The notes below the pieces were generated by a model, which saw only the letters and a program-made list of their open reading frames with translations, did not search any database and was not told the origin of the DNA. Shown piece after piece: positions 15,003 through 23,197 of a stretch of DNA of 64,000 bases. Source of the DNA: a virus. The stretch lies in IMG/VR virus record IMGVR_UViG_3300028410_000010, positions 28,316 through 92,315 of that record. One strand, given 5' to 3'. The translations under genes and the position numbers were made by a program. Positions within the stretch are counted from its first letter, which is position 1, and each line of letters opens with the position of its first letter.

Positions 15003-18000
15003 ATGTCAAAGTTAATTCGACCACCTAACCGATTCGTCGGTCTACACGCTCACGATGGATTCTCTACATACGATGGTTTAGGATATCCATCAGATCACGT
15101 CGAATTCGTTCTTAACAACGAAATGGACGCTTGGTCGATTACAAATCACGGAAATGCAAACTCTCATGCTCACGCAAGGAAAGAGTATGAAAAGAGAAGA
15201 AAGAAAGGTCAGAAGTTCCGTCAGTTGTATGGCGTAGAGTTTTACTTTGTCCCCTCTCTGACACAGTGGCGATTAGATTATGAAGCTCACAAAGCACAAA
15301 AGGCTGCAGCAAAGGCGAAAACTTCTAATGAGGAAGAGGAAGGACACGTCATTGAGTCTGAGGAAGAGACAAGATCGTCCGGAAAGCCAGATTGGCAGCG
15401 ATACTATCACCTAGTTGTCTTGGCCAAGAATCAAGAAGGTCTTCACAATATTTACAGGCTCGTCAAGAAGTCTTTCAAGCATGGATTCTATCGCTTCCCT
15501 CGTATTGACTATGACATGCTCAAAGAACATAGCGAAGGTCTTATCGTAAGTACAGCATGCGTCGGTGGCGCAGCTTCTGGTTTGATCTACAAGGAGTTTC
15601 CTGATAAGAAGTTCGATGAGCTTCACCCTGATCTTCTAACTGGCCAAGCTGCTGTCAATGTCATGAATCGCCTCGAAAACATGACAGACCGATTTGTCGA
15701 CGCTGTTGGTCAAGAAAACTTCTTTCTCGAGATGCAGTTCAACAGCCTCCCAGCCCAGCATCTAACAAATGCTGCACTAATCAAGCTTGCTGAGAAGACT
15801 AGTATTCCACTTGTGGCCACTGCTGACTCTCACTATCCAGCACCTGAATTGTGGCAAGCACGAGAACTCTATAGACGCCTTGGTTGGAAGCGAAAAGATG
15901 ACGAGGGTCTTCCGAAGAAAGAAGATCTAAAGTGTGAACTCTATCCTAAAAATGCACAACAGATGTGGGATGAGTACCTTGCACATAAAGACAAGTACCC
16001 ATTCTATGAAGGCACCGAAGCAATTGTTCGTGACTCAATTGAGCGAACACACGACATTTGCTGGGATATGTGCTCTGACACATGGATTGACACTGAAGCA
16101 AAGCTACCTAACTTTTCTACCAAAGAAGAGTCAGCCTTCAATCAGCTTGCAAAACTCGTTAAGGAAGGGTTGATCAAGGAAGGTTTTGCTAAAAACGCAG
16201 AGTATATCAAGCGCGCTCACTATGAGTTGTCTGACATCAAGCACCTTGGGTTTGAAAACTATTTCTTGGTCATGTATCAGGTCTTTAACCTTGCTGCTAA
16301 ATCAACGCTCTTTGGATGTGGTCGAGGATCAGGTGCTGGTTCACTTGTCAACTATCTTCTCGGTGTTACACAGGTGGATCCACTGAAATACGGTTTACTT
16401 TGGGAGCGATTCCTTGGTCGACACCGTACTTCTTGGCCTGACATCGACTCTGATGTTGGCGACCGCGACGTCTTGATTAACGCTGCACGTGAACTTTACG
16501 GCAACGACGCAGTCATTCCTGTGTCTAACTTCAATACTTTGAAACTCAAGTCATTACTAAAGGACATTTCTTCATTCTACGATATTCCTGCTTCTGAGGT
16601 CTTTGATCTTACTCGTGGCCTACAGGAAGAGGTCATGCCTCAAGCTAAGGACTCCAACACTGAGAAGTCGGTGTTCGTTCTCAAGCACGCAGATTGTATG
16701 AAGTATTCTAAGAAGTACCGTGCATTCATGGATGAGTACCCAGAGGTTAAGCAACACATTGCTGCTCTTTTCATGCAGAACAAGAGTCTGGGTCGTCACG
16801 CTGGTGGTGTCATTATCGCTCCACCTGAGCAGCTTGAAAGAACGATGCCGATCATCTCTGTTCGCGGTGAACTACAAACACCTTGGACAGAAGGTATGAA
16901 CTTCCGTAACCTTGAAGACAACGGATTCATTAAGTTTGACTTCCTTGGGTTGACGCTCATGGAAGACGTTAGAAACTGTATTCGTCGAATCTTAATCAAG
17001 GAAGGTAATCCCAAGCCGACGTTTGATGAAGTAAAAGCCTACTTTGACAAGCACTTAAATTGCAGAACAAACGATCCCGATGATCTGCATGTCTTCAAGA
17101 CAGCATATCATCAGCAAGACTTTGCGCCAGGCCTCTTCCAATTTACTGCTGAAGGTGCTCGTGAATTCTGTCGACAGGTCAAGCCAACAGATGCAACCGA
17201 GCTAGGCGCAATTACTGCAATCTACCGACCCGGTCCACTCCAGGCTAACGTGCACACCGACTATGTTGCAACAAAAAAACAGCTGCTAGAAGGTGTTGCA
17301 ATTACTTATGATCACCCAATTATTGAGAAAATCCTAAGTCCGACCCTCGGATATATCTCCTTCCAAGAGCAGTTCATGCTACTTGCACAAGAGCTAGCTG
17401 GATTCTCACCTGCGGAATCTGACAAACTTCGTAAGACTCTTGTTAAGAAGTCACTTGATACAATGGGTAAGAAGGGCGATGAGCGTGCTGCTGCTAGAGA
17501 CCAGTTTGTCAAGGGCGCCAAGAAACTCCATGACATTCCAGAGCATATCTCAGAAGAACTCTGGAAAAAGATCGAATTCTTCAGCGTCTATGGATTTAAC
17601 AAGTCTCACGCCATTGCATATGCAATTGACTCTTACTTCGGCGCGTGGCTCTTCACTTATCATCCAGAGCAGTGGATTGCAACAATCTTGCAGTCTGAGA
17701 ACAACAGTCCGACAGGTCTATCAAAGGCAATTGTTGAACTTAAGCGTCTCGGCTATGAAATTGCTCCGATCGACATTAATCACTCTGGATTTGAATGGGA
17801 GTACTCATACGAAATCAATGCCTTCGTACCTCCGCTTTCTTCTATCAAGAGAGTTGGTAAGACTGCAGCTGCTGAGATCCTAGAATCTCGTCCATTCAAG
17901 AGTCTTGAAGATCTATTGTTTGATGACCAAGGCAAGTGGTATCACTCTAAGATGAACAAGGGATCATTTGATTCACTCTGCAAAATCGAAGCGTTCAACT

Positions 18001-18569
18001 CACTTGCTGAATTCAAAGACGGTACTTTTGAAAATCACCGACAACTACATGCGCTCTTGATGGACAATTGGAACGTATTGCGAAAAGGAAAGAAGGGTAA
18101 GTCTGCTGCGGGTATTAAGCGTGATATCAAGAACGGTAAGGCAGTCCCAGACATTCTCCCAGATCTAATCAAGTCAGTCGAGTTCGATGAAGATTGGACT
18201 CGAACCGAGAAGATCACATTCAACGCTGACCTTAGAAGTGCCATTAGTAATGAACAGTTGTTCCCAGAAGGGTTTTTGGAAAGGCTTGAAGAGAAGGATA
18301 TTCCTCCGTTGACAGAAATCCCAGGTGGCGTCGAAGCAGTTGCATGGTTCCTATGTCGAGAAGTTCAAGTTAAAAAGACCAAGAACGGCAAGACGTATCA
18401 CAGAATCAGAGCACAAGATGGCGACAACAATCTTGTTTGGCTCAAGGTTTGGGGTAATCTCAAAGAAGAGATCCCAAGGTTCAGTGTTTGGATGTGTCAA
18501 GCTAAGGGCGACGACAAGTGGGGTCCATCGACCACAGCATGGAAGATTCGTCCACTGGATCTAGACTGA
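15003..18569 (+). CDS. dnaE: DNA polymerase III alpha subunit (family C)
   Basis: 1188 residues from ATG 15003, chosen for its TAGGAG ribosome site (ATG 14985 would add six residues). The N-terminal PHP domain starts at FVGLHAHDGFSTYDG. The palm carries LFGCGRGSGAGSLVNYLLG and RTSWPDIDSDVGDRDV, with two of the catalytic aspartates in PDIDSD. Further blocks are LGRHAGGVIIAP, AITAIYRPGP and GFNKSHAIAYA. It is the replicative polymerase, an unusual choice among phages, which mostly use family A or B. Clamp and loader genes are not in the window. The N-terminus duplicates sequence at 14425. Confidence 0.95.
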   Translation: MSKLIRPPNRFVGLHAHDGFSTYDGLGYPSDHVEFVLNNEMDAWSITNHGNANSHAHARKEYEKRRKKGQKFRQLYGVEFYFVPSLTQWRLDYEAHKAQKAAAKAKTSNEEEEGHVIESEEETRSSGKPDWQRYYHLVVLAKNQEGLHNIYRLVKKSFKHGFYRFPRIDYDMLKEHSEGLIVSTACVGGAASGLIYKEFPDKKFDELHPDLLTGQAAVNVMNRLENMTDRFVDAVGQENFFLEMQFNSLPAQHLTNAALIKLAEKTSIPLVATADSHYPAPELWQARELYRRLGWKRKDDEGLPKKEDLKCELYPKNAQQMWDEYLAHKDKYPFYEGTEAIVRDSIERTHDICWDMCSDTWIDTEAKLPNFSTKEESAFNQLAKLVKEGLIKEGFAKNAEYIKRAHYELSDIKHLGFENYFLVMYQVFNLAAKSTLFGCGRGSGAGSLVNYLLGVTQVDPLKYGLLWERFLGRHRTSWPDIDSDVGDRDVLINAARELYGNDAVIPVSNFNTLKLKSLLKDISSFYDIPASEVFDLTRGLQEEVMPQAKDSNTEKSVFVLKHADCMKYSKKYRAFMDEYPEVKQHIAALFMQNKSLGRHAGGVIIAPPEQLERTMPIISVRGELQTPWTEGMNFRNLEDNGFIKFDFLGLTLMEDVRNCIRRILIKEGNPKPTFDEVKAYFDKHLNCRTNDPDDLHVFKTAYHQQDFAPGLFQFTAEGAREFCRQVKPTDATELGAITAIYRPGPLQANVHTDYVATKKQLLEGVAITYDHPIIEKILSPTLGYISFQEQFMLLAQELAGFSPAESDKLRKTLVKKSLDTMGKKGDERAAARDQFVKGAKKLHDIPEHISEELWKKIEFFSVYGFNKSHAIAYAIDSYFGAWLFTYHPEQWIATILQSENNSPTGLSKAIVELKRLGYEIAPIDINHSGFEWEYSYEINAFVPPLSSIKRVGKTAAAEILESRPFKSLEDLLFDDQGKWYHSKMNKGSFDSLCKIEAFNSLAEFKDGTFENHRQLHALLMDNWNVLRKGKKGKSAAGIKRDIKNGKAVPDILPDLIKSVEFDEDWTRTEKITFNADLRSAISNEQLFPEGFLERLEEKDIPPLTEIPGGVEAVAWFLCREVQVKKTKNGKTYHRIRAQDGDNNLVWLKVWGNLKEEIPRFSVWMCQAKGDDKWGPSTTAWKIRPLDLD
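15007..15040 (+). repeat. 34-bp direct repeat, copy 2 (start of dnaE)
   Basis: Identical to 14425-14458. It encodes residues 2-13 of DnaE. Confidence 0.95.
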
Positions 18570-18766
18570 TGTATAGATACATGCGAGGTGATCTAGTCCG
18601 ACATAGGGCCACACGAAGCCTCGGAATCGTGATGAATGTGAGATGCTCAGAAATTACATACATCACAACAACAAAAGTCATTGATTCAGAAACACTCACG
18701 ATACACACCAGATTTTTTCAGGACTATGAATTAGTTGAGGGATTGCATGAAACGAAACTGCCTTAA
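18569..18766 (+). CDS. Small barrel-type protein, 65 aa
   Basis: ATG 18569 overlaps the dnaE stop (TGATG). The pattern MRGDLVRHRATRSLGIVMNV, followed by alternating strands, suggests a small SH3-like beta barrel. It is the first of three such genes in a row. Confidence 0.6.
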   Translation: MYRYMRGDLVRHRATRSLGIVMNVRCSEITYITTTKVIDSETLTIHTRFFQDYELVEGLHETKLP

Positions 18767-18968
18767 CTCCGGTGACTTAGTTAAGATAACTGTCTATGCT
18801 AAAGGTTACAGTGAACACTTTAAAGTTGACACAGTCGGTCTAGTCATCTCATTTAACACTAGATCATCTTGTGTTGTCTATACAATGTTAGCACCTGATG
18901 GTTGTATTATAAAGCGAACAGACATAAATGCTAAGCTAATACAATCAATGAAGCAGGTAGTAGTATGA
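18747..18968 (+). CDS. Small barrel-type protein, 73 aa
   Basis: ATG 18747 follows GAGGG. It contains NSGDLVKITVYAKG and DTVGLVISF, like its neighbours, and overlaps both. Function unknown. Confidence 0.6.
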   Translation: MKRNCLNSGDLVKITVYAKGYSEHFKVDTVGLVISFNTRSSCVVYTMLAPDGCIIKRTDINAKLIQSMKQVVV

Positions 18969-19189
18969 GTAATGTAGGTCGTGGTGACCTGGTAGAAATT
19001 CGTGTCTGGAAAGCAACGGGACATTTTGGTTCGCTCAAGAACAAAACAGTAGGCATCATAACTGATGCCCAAATTCCAGCACCTTATTCCGAAGGATTGT
19101 GCTACAAGATATACACACCACTTGGTTTACTATATCGTGATTCAGATTGTTTAGAAATAATTCAAAGGGACAAAACGACATGGGTTTGA
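18965..19189 (+). CDS. Small barrel-type protein, 74 aa
   Basis: Begins MSNVGRGDLVEIRVWKATG and has KTVGIITDAQ, matching the GDLV...GIV pattern of the two genes before it. The end overlaps the purA start by ten bases. Probably a tandem paralogue. Confidence 0.6.
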   Translation: MSNVGRGDLVEIRVWKATGHFGSLKNKTVGIITDAQIPAPYSEGLCYKIYTPLGLLYRDSDCLEIIQRDKTTWV

Positions 19190-20253
19190 TCGTTGACATC
19201 GTTACAGGTTTAGCTTGGGGCGATGAAGGAAAAGGAAAGATAGCAGCAGGACTAGCATCAACAGGTGACTATGACATGGTCGCGAGATGGAGCGGAGGTT
19301 CAAATGCAGGGCACACAATTCATGTGCCCGGAAAAGATGGAGAAGAAAAGGTATACAAAACACATATTGTCCCTTGCGGTGTACTCTTCGGCATCAAGAG
19401 TGTGATTGGTCCTGGTTGTGTTGTTAATGTTGAGAAACTGATGCGAGAGATCTCCCTATTAGAGAAGGCAGGACATAACGGTTCACTTGTCAAAGTATCT
19501 CCTCGTGCTCATATCGTTACGAATGATCACATTAGAGAAGATTCTGGAGAGTTCAAGGAAAGATTGGGTACTACAGGTAACGGTATTGCACCAGCGTATA
19601 GGGACAAATATGGACGAACAGGAAAACTTGCAAAAGACTACCTCCCTGCACACATGATTTGGGATGAAGTACTCGGAAAGAAGGTGTTATGTGAAGGAGC
19701 ACAAGGATGTTGGCTTGATGTAGACTACGGAAACTATCCATATGTTACATCTTCAAATACAACACCCGCTGGTGCACTATCTTTAGGCTTCTCACACTAT
19801 TCAATACGTGATGTCTACGGTGTTGCTAAGATGTATGACACAAGAGTCGGAATCGATCCTAGTTTCGATCCAGAGCCGGAGAATCACGCTCGTTTTAAAA
19901 AAGATCTCGCCGTAGCAGGTAAAGAGATTGGCGTAACAACTGGAAGGGCACGAGATACAAACTTTCTCAATGTTGACAAACTTATCAAAGCAATCAATAT
20001 TACTGGATCAAACAAAATCTACATCAATAAGCTTGACGTATTTTCGACAGCAGTAAAATTGAGCTATTTAAACGCCACTATGGGGCACAAAGAAGAGTGG
20101 CCATTCTTTTATAACGGTGTGTTGCGCCGATATGATTCAGAAGAAGCCATGTTACAGTCAATCACAAGTGCTATTCGAAAAAATGCAGCGTTCCCTATTG
20201 ATCACATAGAGTTTCTAGACAGTCCGTCATGGACACAACGAGGTACTTTTTAA
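19180..20253 (+). CDS. purA: Adenylosuccinate synthetase family protein (PurA-like, short form)
   Basis: 357 residues from ATG 19180 (AAAGGGA upstream), shorter than the bacterial enzyme at about 430. Signature blocks: GLAWGDEGKGKIAAGL (P-loop with the catalytic Asp of PurA), GGSNAGHTIH, GTTGNGIAPAYRDKYGRTG, EGAQGCWLDVDYGNYPYVTS, VTTGRARDTNF and the guanine-binding INKLD. PurA joins IMP and aspartate using GTP. The related phage enzyme PurZ, which makes the 2-aminoadenine precursor from dGMP, has as I recall lost that Asp, so this protein looks like PurA. TTGRARD differs from the usual TTGRxRR. It is paired with an IMPDH/GMPR gene starting one base after its stop. Confidence 0.85.
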   Translation: MGLIVDIVTGLAWGDEGKGKIAAGLASTGDYDMVARWSGGSNAGHTIHVPGKDGEEKVYKTHIVPCGVLFGIKSVIGPGCVVNVEKLMREISLLEKAGHNGSLVKVSPRAHIVTNDHIREDSGEFKERLGTTGNGIAPAYRDKYGRTGKLAKDYLPAHMIWDEVLGKKVLCEGAQGCWLDVDYGNYPYVTSSNTTPAGALSLGFSHYSIRDVYGVAKMYDTRVGIDPSFDPEPENHARFKKDLAVAGKEIGVTTGRARDTNFLNVDKLIKAINITGSNKIYINKLDVFSTAVKLSYLNATMGHKEEWPFFYNGVLRRYDSEEAMLQSITSAIRKNAAFPIDHIEFLDSPSWTQRGTF

Positions 20254-21267
20254 ATGAGACTTGACCTACAAAAACCGGAGTTGCTCTGTTTCGACGACAT
20301 TCTCATTCGACCGCAATACTCTAAGATCCCATCTAGGAGCTTGATTAGCTTATATTCATTCTGTGGCGGTCTTGATCTTTCACTGCCTATTATTTCAAGT
20401 CCGATGGACACTGTAACTGAAGATGTTATGTGTAATGATATGACAAGGTCCGGCGGAATCGGCGTCATTCACAGATATAACTCTATCGAAGATCAGGTCG
20501 AAATAGCAAAGAAAGCACACAACAAAGTCATAGCGATCGGCGTATCAGGTGACTATATCGAGCGCGTCGATGCACATATCCAGGAGGGTGCTAACAAGTT
20601 TTGTATTGATGTAGCCCATGGACACACAGAAATGATGAAAAAAGCGCTCTATGAACTACGCAAGCAGTACGGATTGGGCATCCACATAATGGCAGGCAAT
20701 GTAGCCACGAAGAAAGGTTTCGACGACTTGTCAGACTGGGGCGCAAACAGTATTCGAGTCGGAATCGGCGGTGGAAGTATTTGTAGTACTCGACTCCAGA
20801 CAGGACACGGAATGCCAACATTGTCTTCAATTCTTGAGTGTGCAACCTCGACAAGACCGGCAGCTTTGATTGCCGACGGCGGCCTAAGAAACGCAGGAGA
20901 CATCTCTAAGGCCCTTGCAGCAGGTGCTGATGCTGTTATGCTGGGTAGTATGTTAGCTGGGACAGCATCTACTCCTGGTGAGGCTTACATGTATAAAGGC
21001 CAGCTCATGAAGGTTTATCGAGGTATGGCCAGTAAAGATGCGCAAATTGATTGGAGAGGTAAAGCTGCGTCTCTTGAAGGTATTACAACAAGAATCCCAT
21101 TTAAAACTGACAGCGTAGAAACTATCCTGGGAGAAGTAGAATCCAGAGTTAAAAGTGCACTAAGCTACTCAGGATGTATTAGTATCGAAGAGTTTCAAGC
21201 TAAATGTGTGTTATTAAGAGTCTCTGGAAATTCACTTAGAGAATCACACACACACATTTTAAAGTAG
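20254..21267 (+). CDS. IMP dehydrogenase / GMP reductase family protein without CBS domains
   Basis: 337 residues, a single TIM barrel. The signature RVGIGGGSICSTR holds the catalytic Cys. The phosphate-site segment LIADGGLRNAGD, then AGADAVMLGSMLAG, PGEAYMYKG and YRGMAS are closer to IMPDH than to GMP reductase. The CBS pair that regulates bacterial IMPDH is missing and the flap is short. It either oxidises IMP to XMP or deaminates GMP to IMP. With PurA next door, GMP reduction would route guanine nucleotides to adenine, while IMPDH would do the opposite. The sequence alone does not decide. Confidence 0.82.
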   Translation: MRLDLQKPELLCFDDILIRPQYSKIPSRSLISLYSFCGGLDLSLPIISSPMDTVTEDVMCNDMTRSGGIGVIHRYNSIEDQVEIAKKAHNKVIAIGVSGDYIERVDAHIQEGANKFCIDVAHGHTEMMKKALYELRKQYGLGIHIMAGNVATKKGFDDLSDWGANSIRVGIGGGSICSTRLQTGHGMPTLSSILECATSTRPAALIADGGLRNAGDISKALAAGADAVMLGSMLAGTASTPGEAYMYKGQLMKVYRGMASKDAQIDWRGKAASLEGITTRIPFKTDSVETILGEVESRVKSALSYSGCISIEEFQAKCVLLRVSGNSLRESHTHILK

Positions 21268-21274
21268 TCTTCGA

Positions 21275-21305
21275 TTGTAAATAACCATCAAATTGTGGTA
21301 CAATT
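21275..21305 (+). promoter_or_regulatory. Promoter with inverted repeat on -10
   Basis: TTGTAAAT begins at 21275; the hexamer TTGTAA is followed by 18 bp and TACAAT (21299-21304). AATTGT-ggt-ACAATT (21291-21305) overlaps the -10. Confidence 0.6.
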
Positions 21306-21329
21306 GTCTTGTCTAGTAAGGAGACAATT

Positions 21330-21365
21330 ATGGGCGCCGGCGCCTTTCATTGTGACAAAGGGTGA
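21330..21365 (+). CDS. Possible 11-residue leader peptide
   Basis: GGAG precedes ATG 21330. The peptide is MGAGAFHCDKG and stops three bases before the next ATG. Its codons form a GC-only 12-bp palindrome (21333-21344), striking in this AT-rich DNA. It may act by translational coupling. Confidence 0.3.
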   Translation: MGAGAFHCDKG

Positions 21366-21368
21366 CTG

Positions 21369-21593
21369 ATGGCTAATTTCTTGATAGGTCTGATCGTTGT
21401 AGCTGGCATTGTCAGCTCAGCAATTTTAGTGTTTTCAATTCCAGGATTTGCTACAATGTTGTACCAAAAGTATCGAAGAATACAGATGGACAATGAGAAG
21501 TTCTATCGAGAACGCCTCAAAACTGAGATAATTCAACAGCAGTTACTGAATGAACAGTTGTACAATCCAAGTGAGAAAAAGAATGACAATTAA
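21369..21593 (+). CDS. Small single-pass membrane protein, 74 aa
   Basis: One clear N-terminal membrane helix (LIGLIVVAGIVSSAILVFS, residues about 5-23), then a charged helical tail (YRRIQMDNEKFYRERLK...). The topology suggests a cytoplasmic coiled tail. The methylase start lies inside its end. Function unknown. Confidence 0.65.
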   Translation: MANFLIGLIVVAGIVSSAILVFSIPGFATMLYQKYRRIQMDNEKFYRERLKTEIIQQQLLNEQLYNPSEKKNDN

Positions 21594-22374
21594 ATGGACA
21601 GGATCTAAAAAGTGGCTTCTACCAGTTTTCAGAAGTATGGACGTGTGCTACGAGCCTTTTGCAGGAAGTGCATCTGTCTCGCTAACGCATGCAAAGGAGG
21701 CATACTTAAACGATACCTGTTTGCCTTTGATTAACATGTACAAAGAGCTTGCACTTCGTAAGAACGATTACTTGACTGAAGTTCGTGATCTATTCGATAG
21801 CATTCAAGGTGATCCTGATCCACGGGCTAAATTCTACGAGGTTCGCAATAACTTTAAGAGCACTGGCGAGCAAGATCCAGTTGCCTTCTTAGCTATTCTT
21901 TACGCAGGATTTAATGGGTTATGGCGGGCCAGCAAGAATGGCTGTAACGTGCCTTATGGAGGCCCTAGGAGGTTTCCATTTGATAAGCTGTTAATTACCC
22001 CATCTGATAAAATAAAAGCAGCCACATGCCTTTCCTGGGAACATTCGCTACCTGATCTTGAAGACGAAGATGCTGTTATTTATGCAGATGCACCGTACTC
22101 ATCTACGTTTACAAGCTATACTCCAGCTGGGTGGACCATCACAGATGATATTAAGCTAGTGAAAGCACTTGGAAAGAGAAAAAACCCTGTCATTATCTCT
22201 TGTCTCAAGACAGACGCTAACGAAAGAAATCTGAAGGCGCATGGATTTGATTTTGTTACACTTGGTAAACTCTATTCAAATGGACAGAAGAAAGCTAAGC
22301 GTGTTGAAGAAATCTTGGCATTTAACGACAGAGGCATCAACTTTATCAAATTTAGTGAACTCCAAACGTCATGA
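21583..22374 (+). CDS. DNA adenine N6-methyltransferase (Dam/D12 class) with DAPY active site
   Basis: 263 residues from ATG 21583. The AdoMet-binding start IKWTGSKKWLLP and YEPFAGSASVSL are typical of the D12 class. The catalytic motif, normally DPPY, reads DAPY here (YADAPYSSTFTSYTPAGW). A GFNGLWRASKNGCNVPYG block matches the family. It methylates adenine in DNA, probably protecting phage DNA against restriction or marking it. The Pro-to-Ala change beside the catalytic Tyr is unusual and could lower activity. The target site cannot be read. Confidence 0.85.
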   Translation: MTIKWTGSKKWLLPVFRSMDVCYEPFAGSASVSLTHAKEAYLNDTCLPLINMYKELALRKNDYLTEVRDLFDSIQGDPDPRAKFYEVRNNFKSTGEQDPVAFLAILYAGFNGLWRASKNGCNVPYGGPRRFPFDKLLITPSDKIKAATCLSWEHSLPDLEDEDAVIYADAPYSSTFTSYTPAGWTITDDIKLVKALGKRKNPVIISCLKTDANERNLKAHGFDFVTLGKLYSNGQKKAKRVEEILAFNDRGINFIKFSELQTS

Positions 22375-22577
22375 AATTGTCTGTTGACCTTCAAGCAAAC
22401 GATATCGTAAGGTTCTACTTTGTGACATCGAACCAAGTCGTCATCGGTCTTATTACCGCCCGATACAAGGACGAAGCTGGAATGATCTACTACGATATCT
22501 TGATTGACGGAAGTGTATACAAGAGATATTTGTACAAAGTGACTCTCTTAAGTCGCGTAAAGGAAGAAGCACAATGA
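22371..22577 (+). CDS. Small barrel-type protein, 68 aa
   Basis: Overlaps the methylase stop. Pattern QANDIVRFYFVTSNQVVIGLI with later strands resembles the small SH3-like proteins of this genome. First of a second tandem set of three. Confidence 0.55.
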   Translation: MKLSVDLQANDIVRFYFVTSNQVVIGLITARYKDEAGMIYYDILIDGSVYKRYLYKVTLLSRVKEEAQ

Positions 22578-22789
22578 TGTACAAGAAAGGCGACCTCGTA
22601 TCTCTGGGACATCCAGATCATCAGAAACACATCGTCAGCAATGACCTTATGCTGGTGGTATCTGTGAATAAAGGTAACAAACATCAAAAGTACAGATGTT
22701 TGCTTACAGATGGACGTGTCCTGGACTTTTTTCTACAAAATGCAGAGCTTATTTTAAGAATAGTTCGCAGAATTGATTCAAAGGAGTAA
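22574..22789 (+). CDS. Small barrel-type protein, 71 aa
   Basis: MMYKKGDLVSLGHPDHQKH followed by NDLMLVVSVNKG fits the same family. Overlaps the preceding stop by four bases. Unknown function. Confidence 0.6.
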   Translation: MMYKKGDLVSLGHPDHQKHIVSNDLMLVVSVNKGNKHQKYRCLLTDGRVLDFFLQNAELILRIVRRIDSKE

Positions 22790-22790
22790 A

Positions 22791-23150
22791 ATGTTTAAGA
22801 TAGGTGACTACGTTAAGTTTATAGACAGAGATACAAAGCATGTCTTCTCAGTAGACGAAATCAGAATAACTCGCAAGGGAGTATTCTACGATTTGATCGG
22901 TCTAGCAGGAGAAACTCACAATGTATCTCACAAGAATATTCATGAAATGTACGTAAAATCTTTGTTTAAATACCAGATTGGAGACACAGTTACAACACAA
23001 GTTTCTCTCAAGATAGAGGAAATTCAAGATCAGCGGGTCGACGGCAACGTTCATTTTCAGTATCGTTGCAAAATTGAAAATAAAGGTTTTCCACTCGCTA
23101 ACGCATTTCTTGATGAATCTGTTATAACAGAAATGAAAAGTGACGATTGA
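22791..23150 (+). CDS. Two-repeat barrel-type protein, 119 aa
   Basis: ATG 22791 follows AAGGAG. It seems to hold two copies of the small barrel: MFKIGDYVKFIDRDTKHVFSV and YQIGDTVTTQVSLKIEEI. Probably a fused duplication of its neighbours' fold. Function unknown. Confidence 0.6.
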   Translation: MFKIGDYVKFIDRDTKHVFSVDEIRITRKGVFYDLIGLAGETHNVSHKNIHEMYVKSLFKYQIGDTVTTQVSLKIEEIQDQRVDGNVHFQYRCKIENKGFPLANAFLDESVITEMKSDD

Positions 23151-23179
23151 TTAAAGATTCCATCAAAAGTGTGTATGAT
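23150..23179 (+). promoter_or_regulatory. Weak promoter candidate
   Basis: ATTAAA (23150-23155), 18 bp, TATGAT (23174-23179), in the 47-base gap before the kinase gene. The -35 does not match the main class. Confidence 0.3.
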
Positions 23180-23197
23180 GTAGCATAAGGATGTAAA

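Noticed and set aside
14394-15040. Group I intron between the two copies of the 34-bp repeat, splicing into dnaE
   Set aside because: The second copy has its own ribosome site and ATG. With identical exon sequence at both ends, the U at the 5' site and G at the 3' site required by group I introns cannot both be met at the same offset. Core P7 elements are not convincing.
19180-20253. PurZ (2-aminoadenine pathway)
   Set aside because: WGDEGKGK keeps the catalytic Asp of PurA and no DatZ/HD-type dATPase is in the window. I kept it only as an open question.
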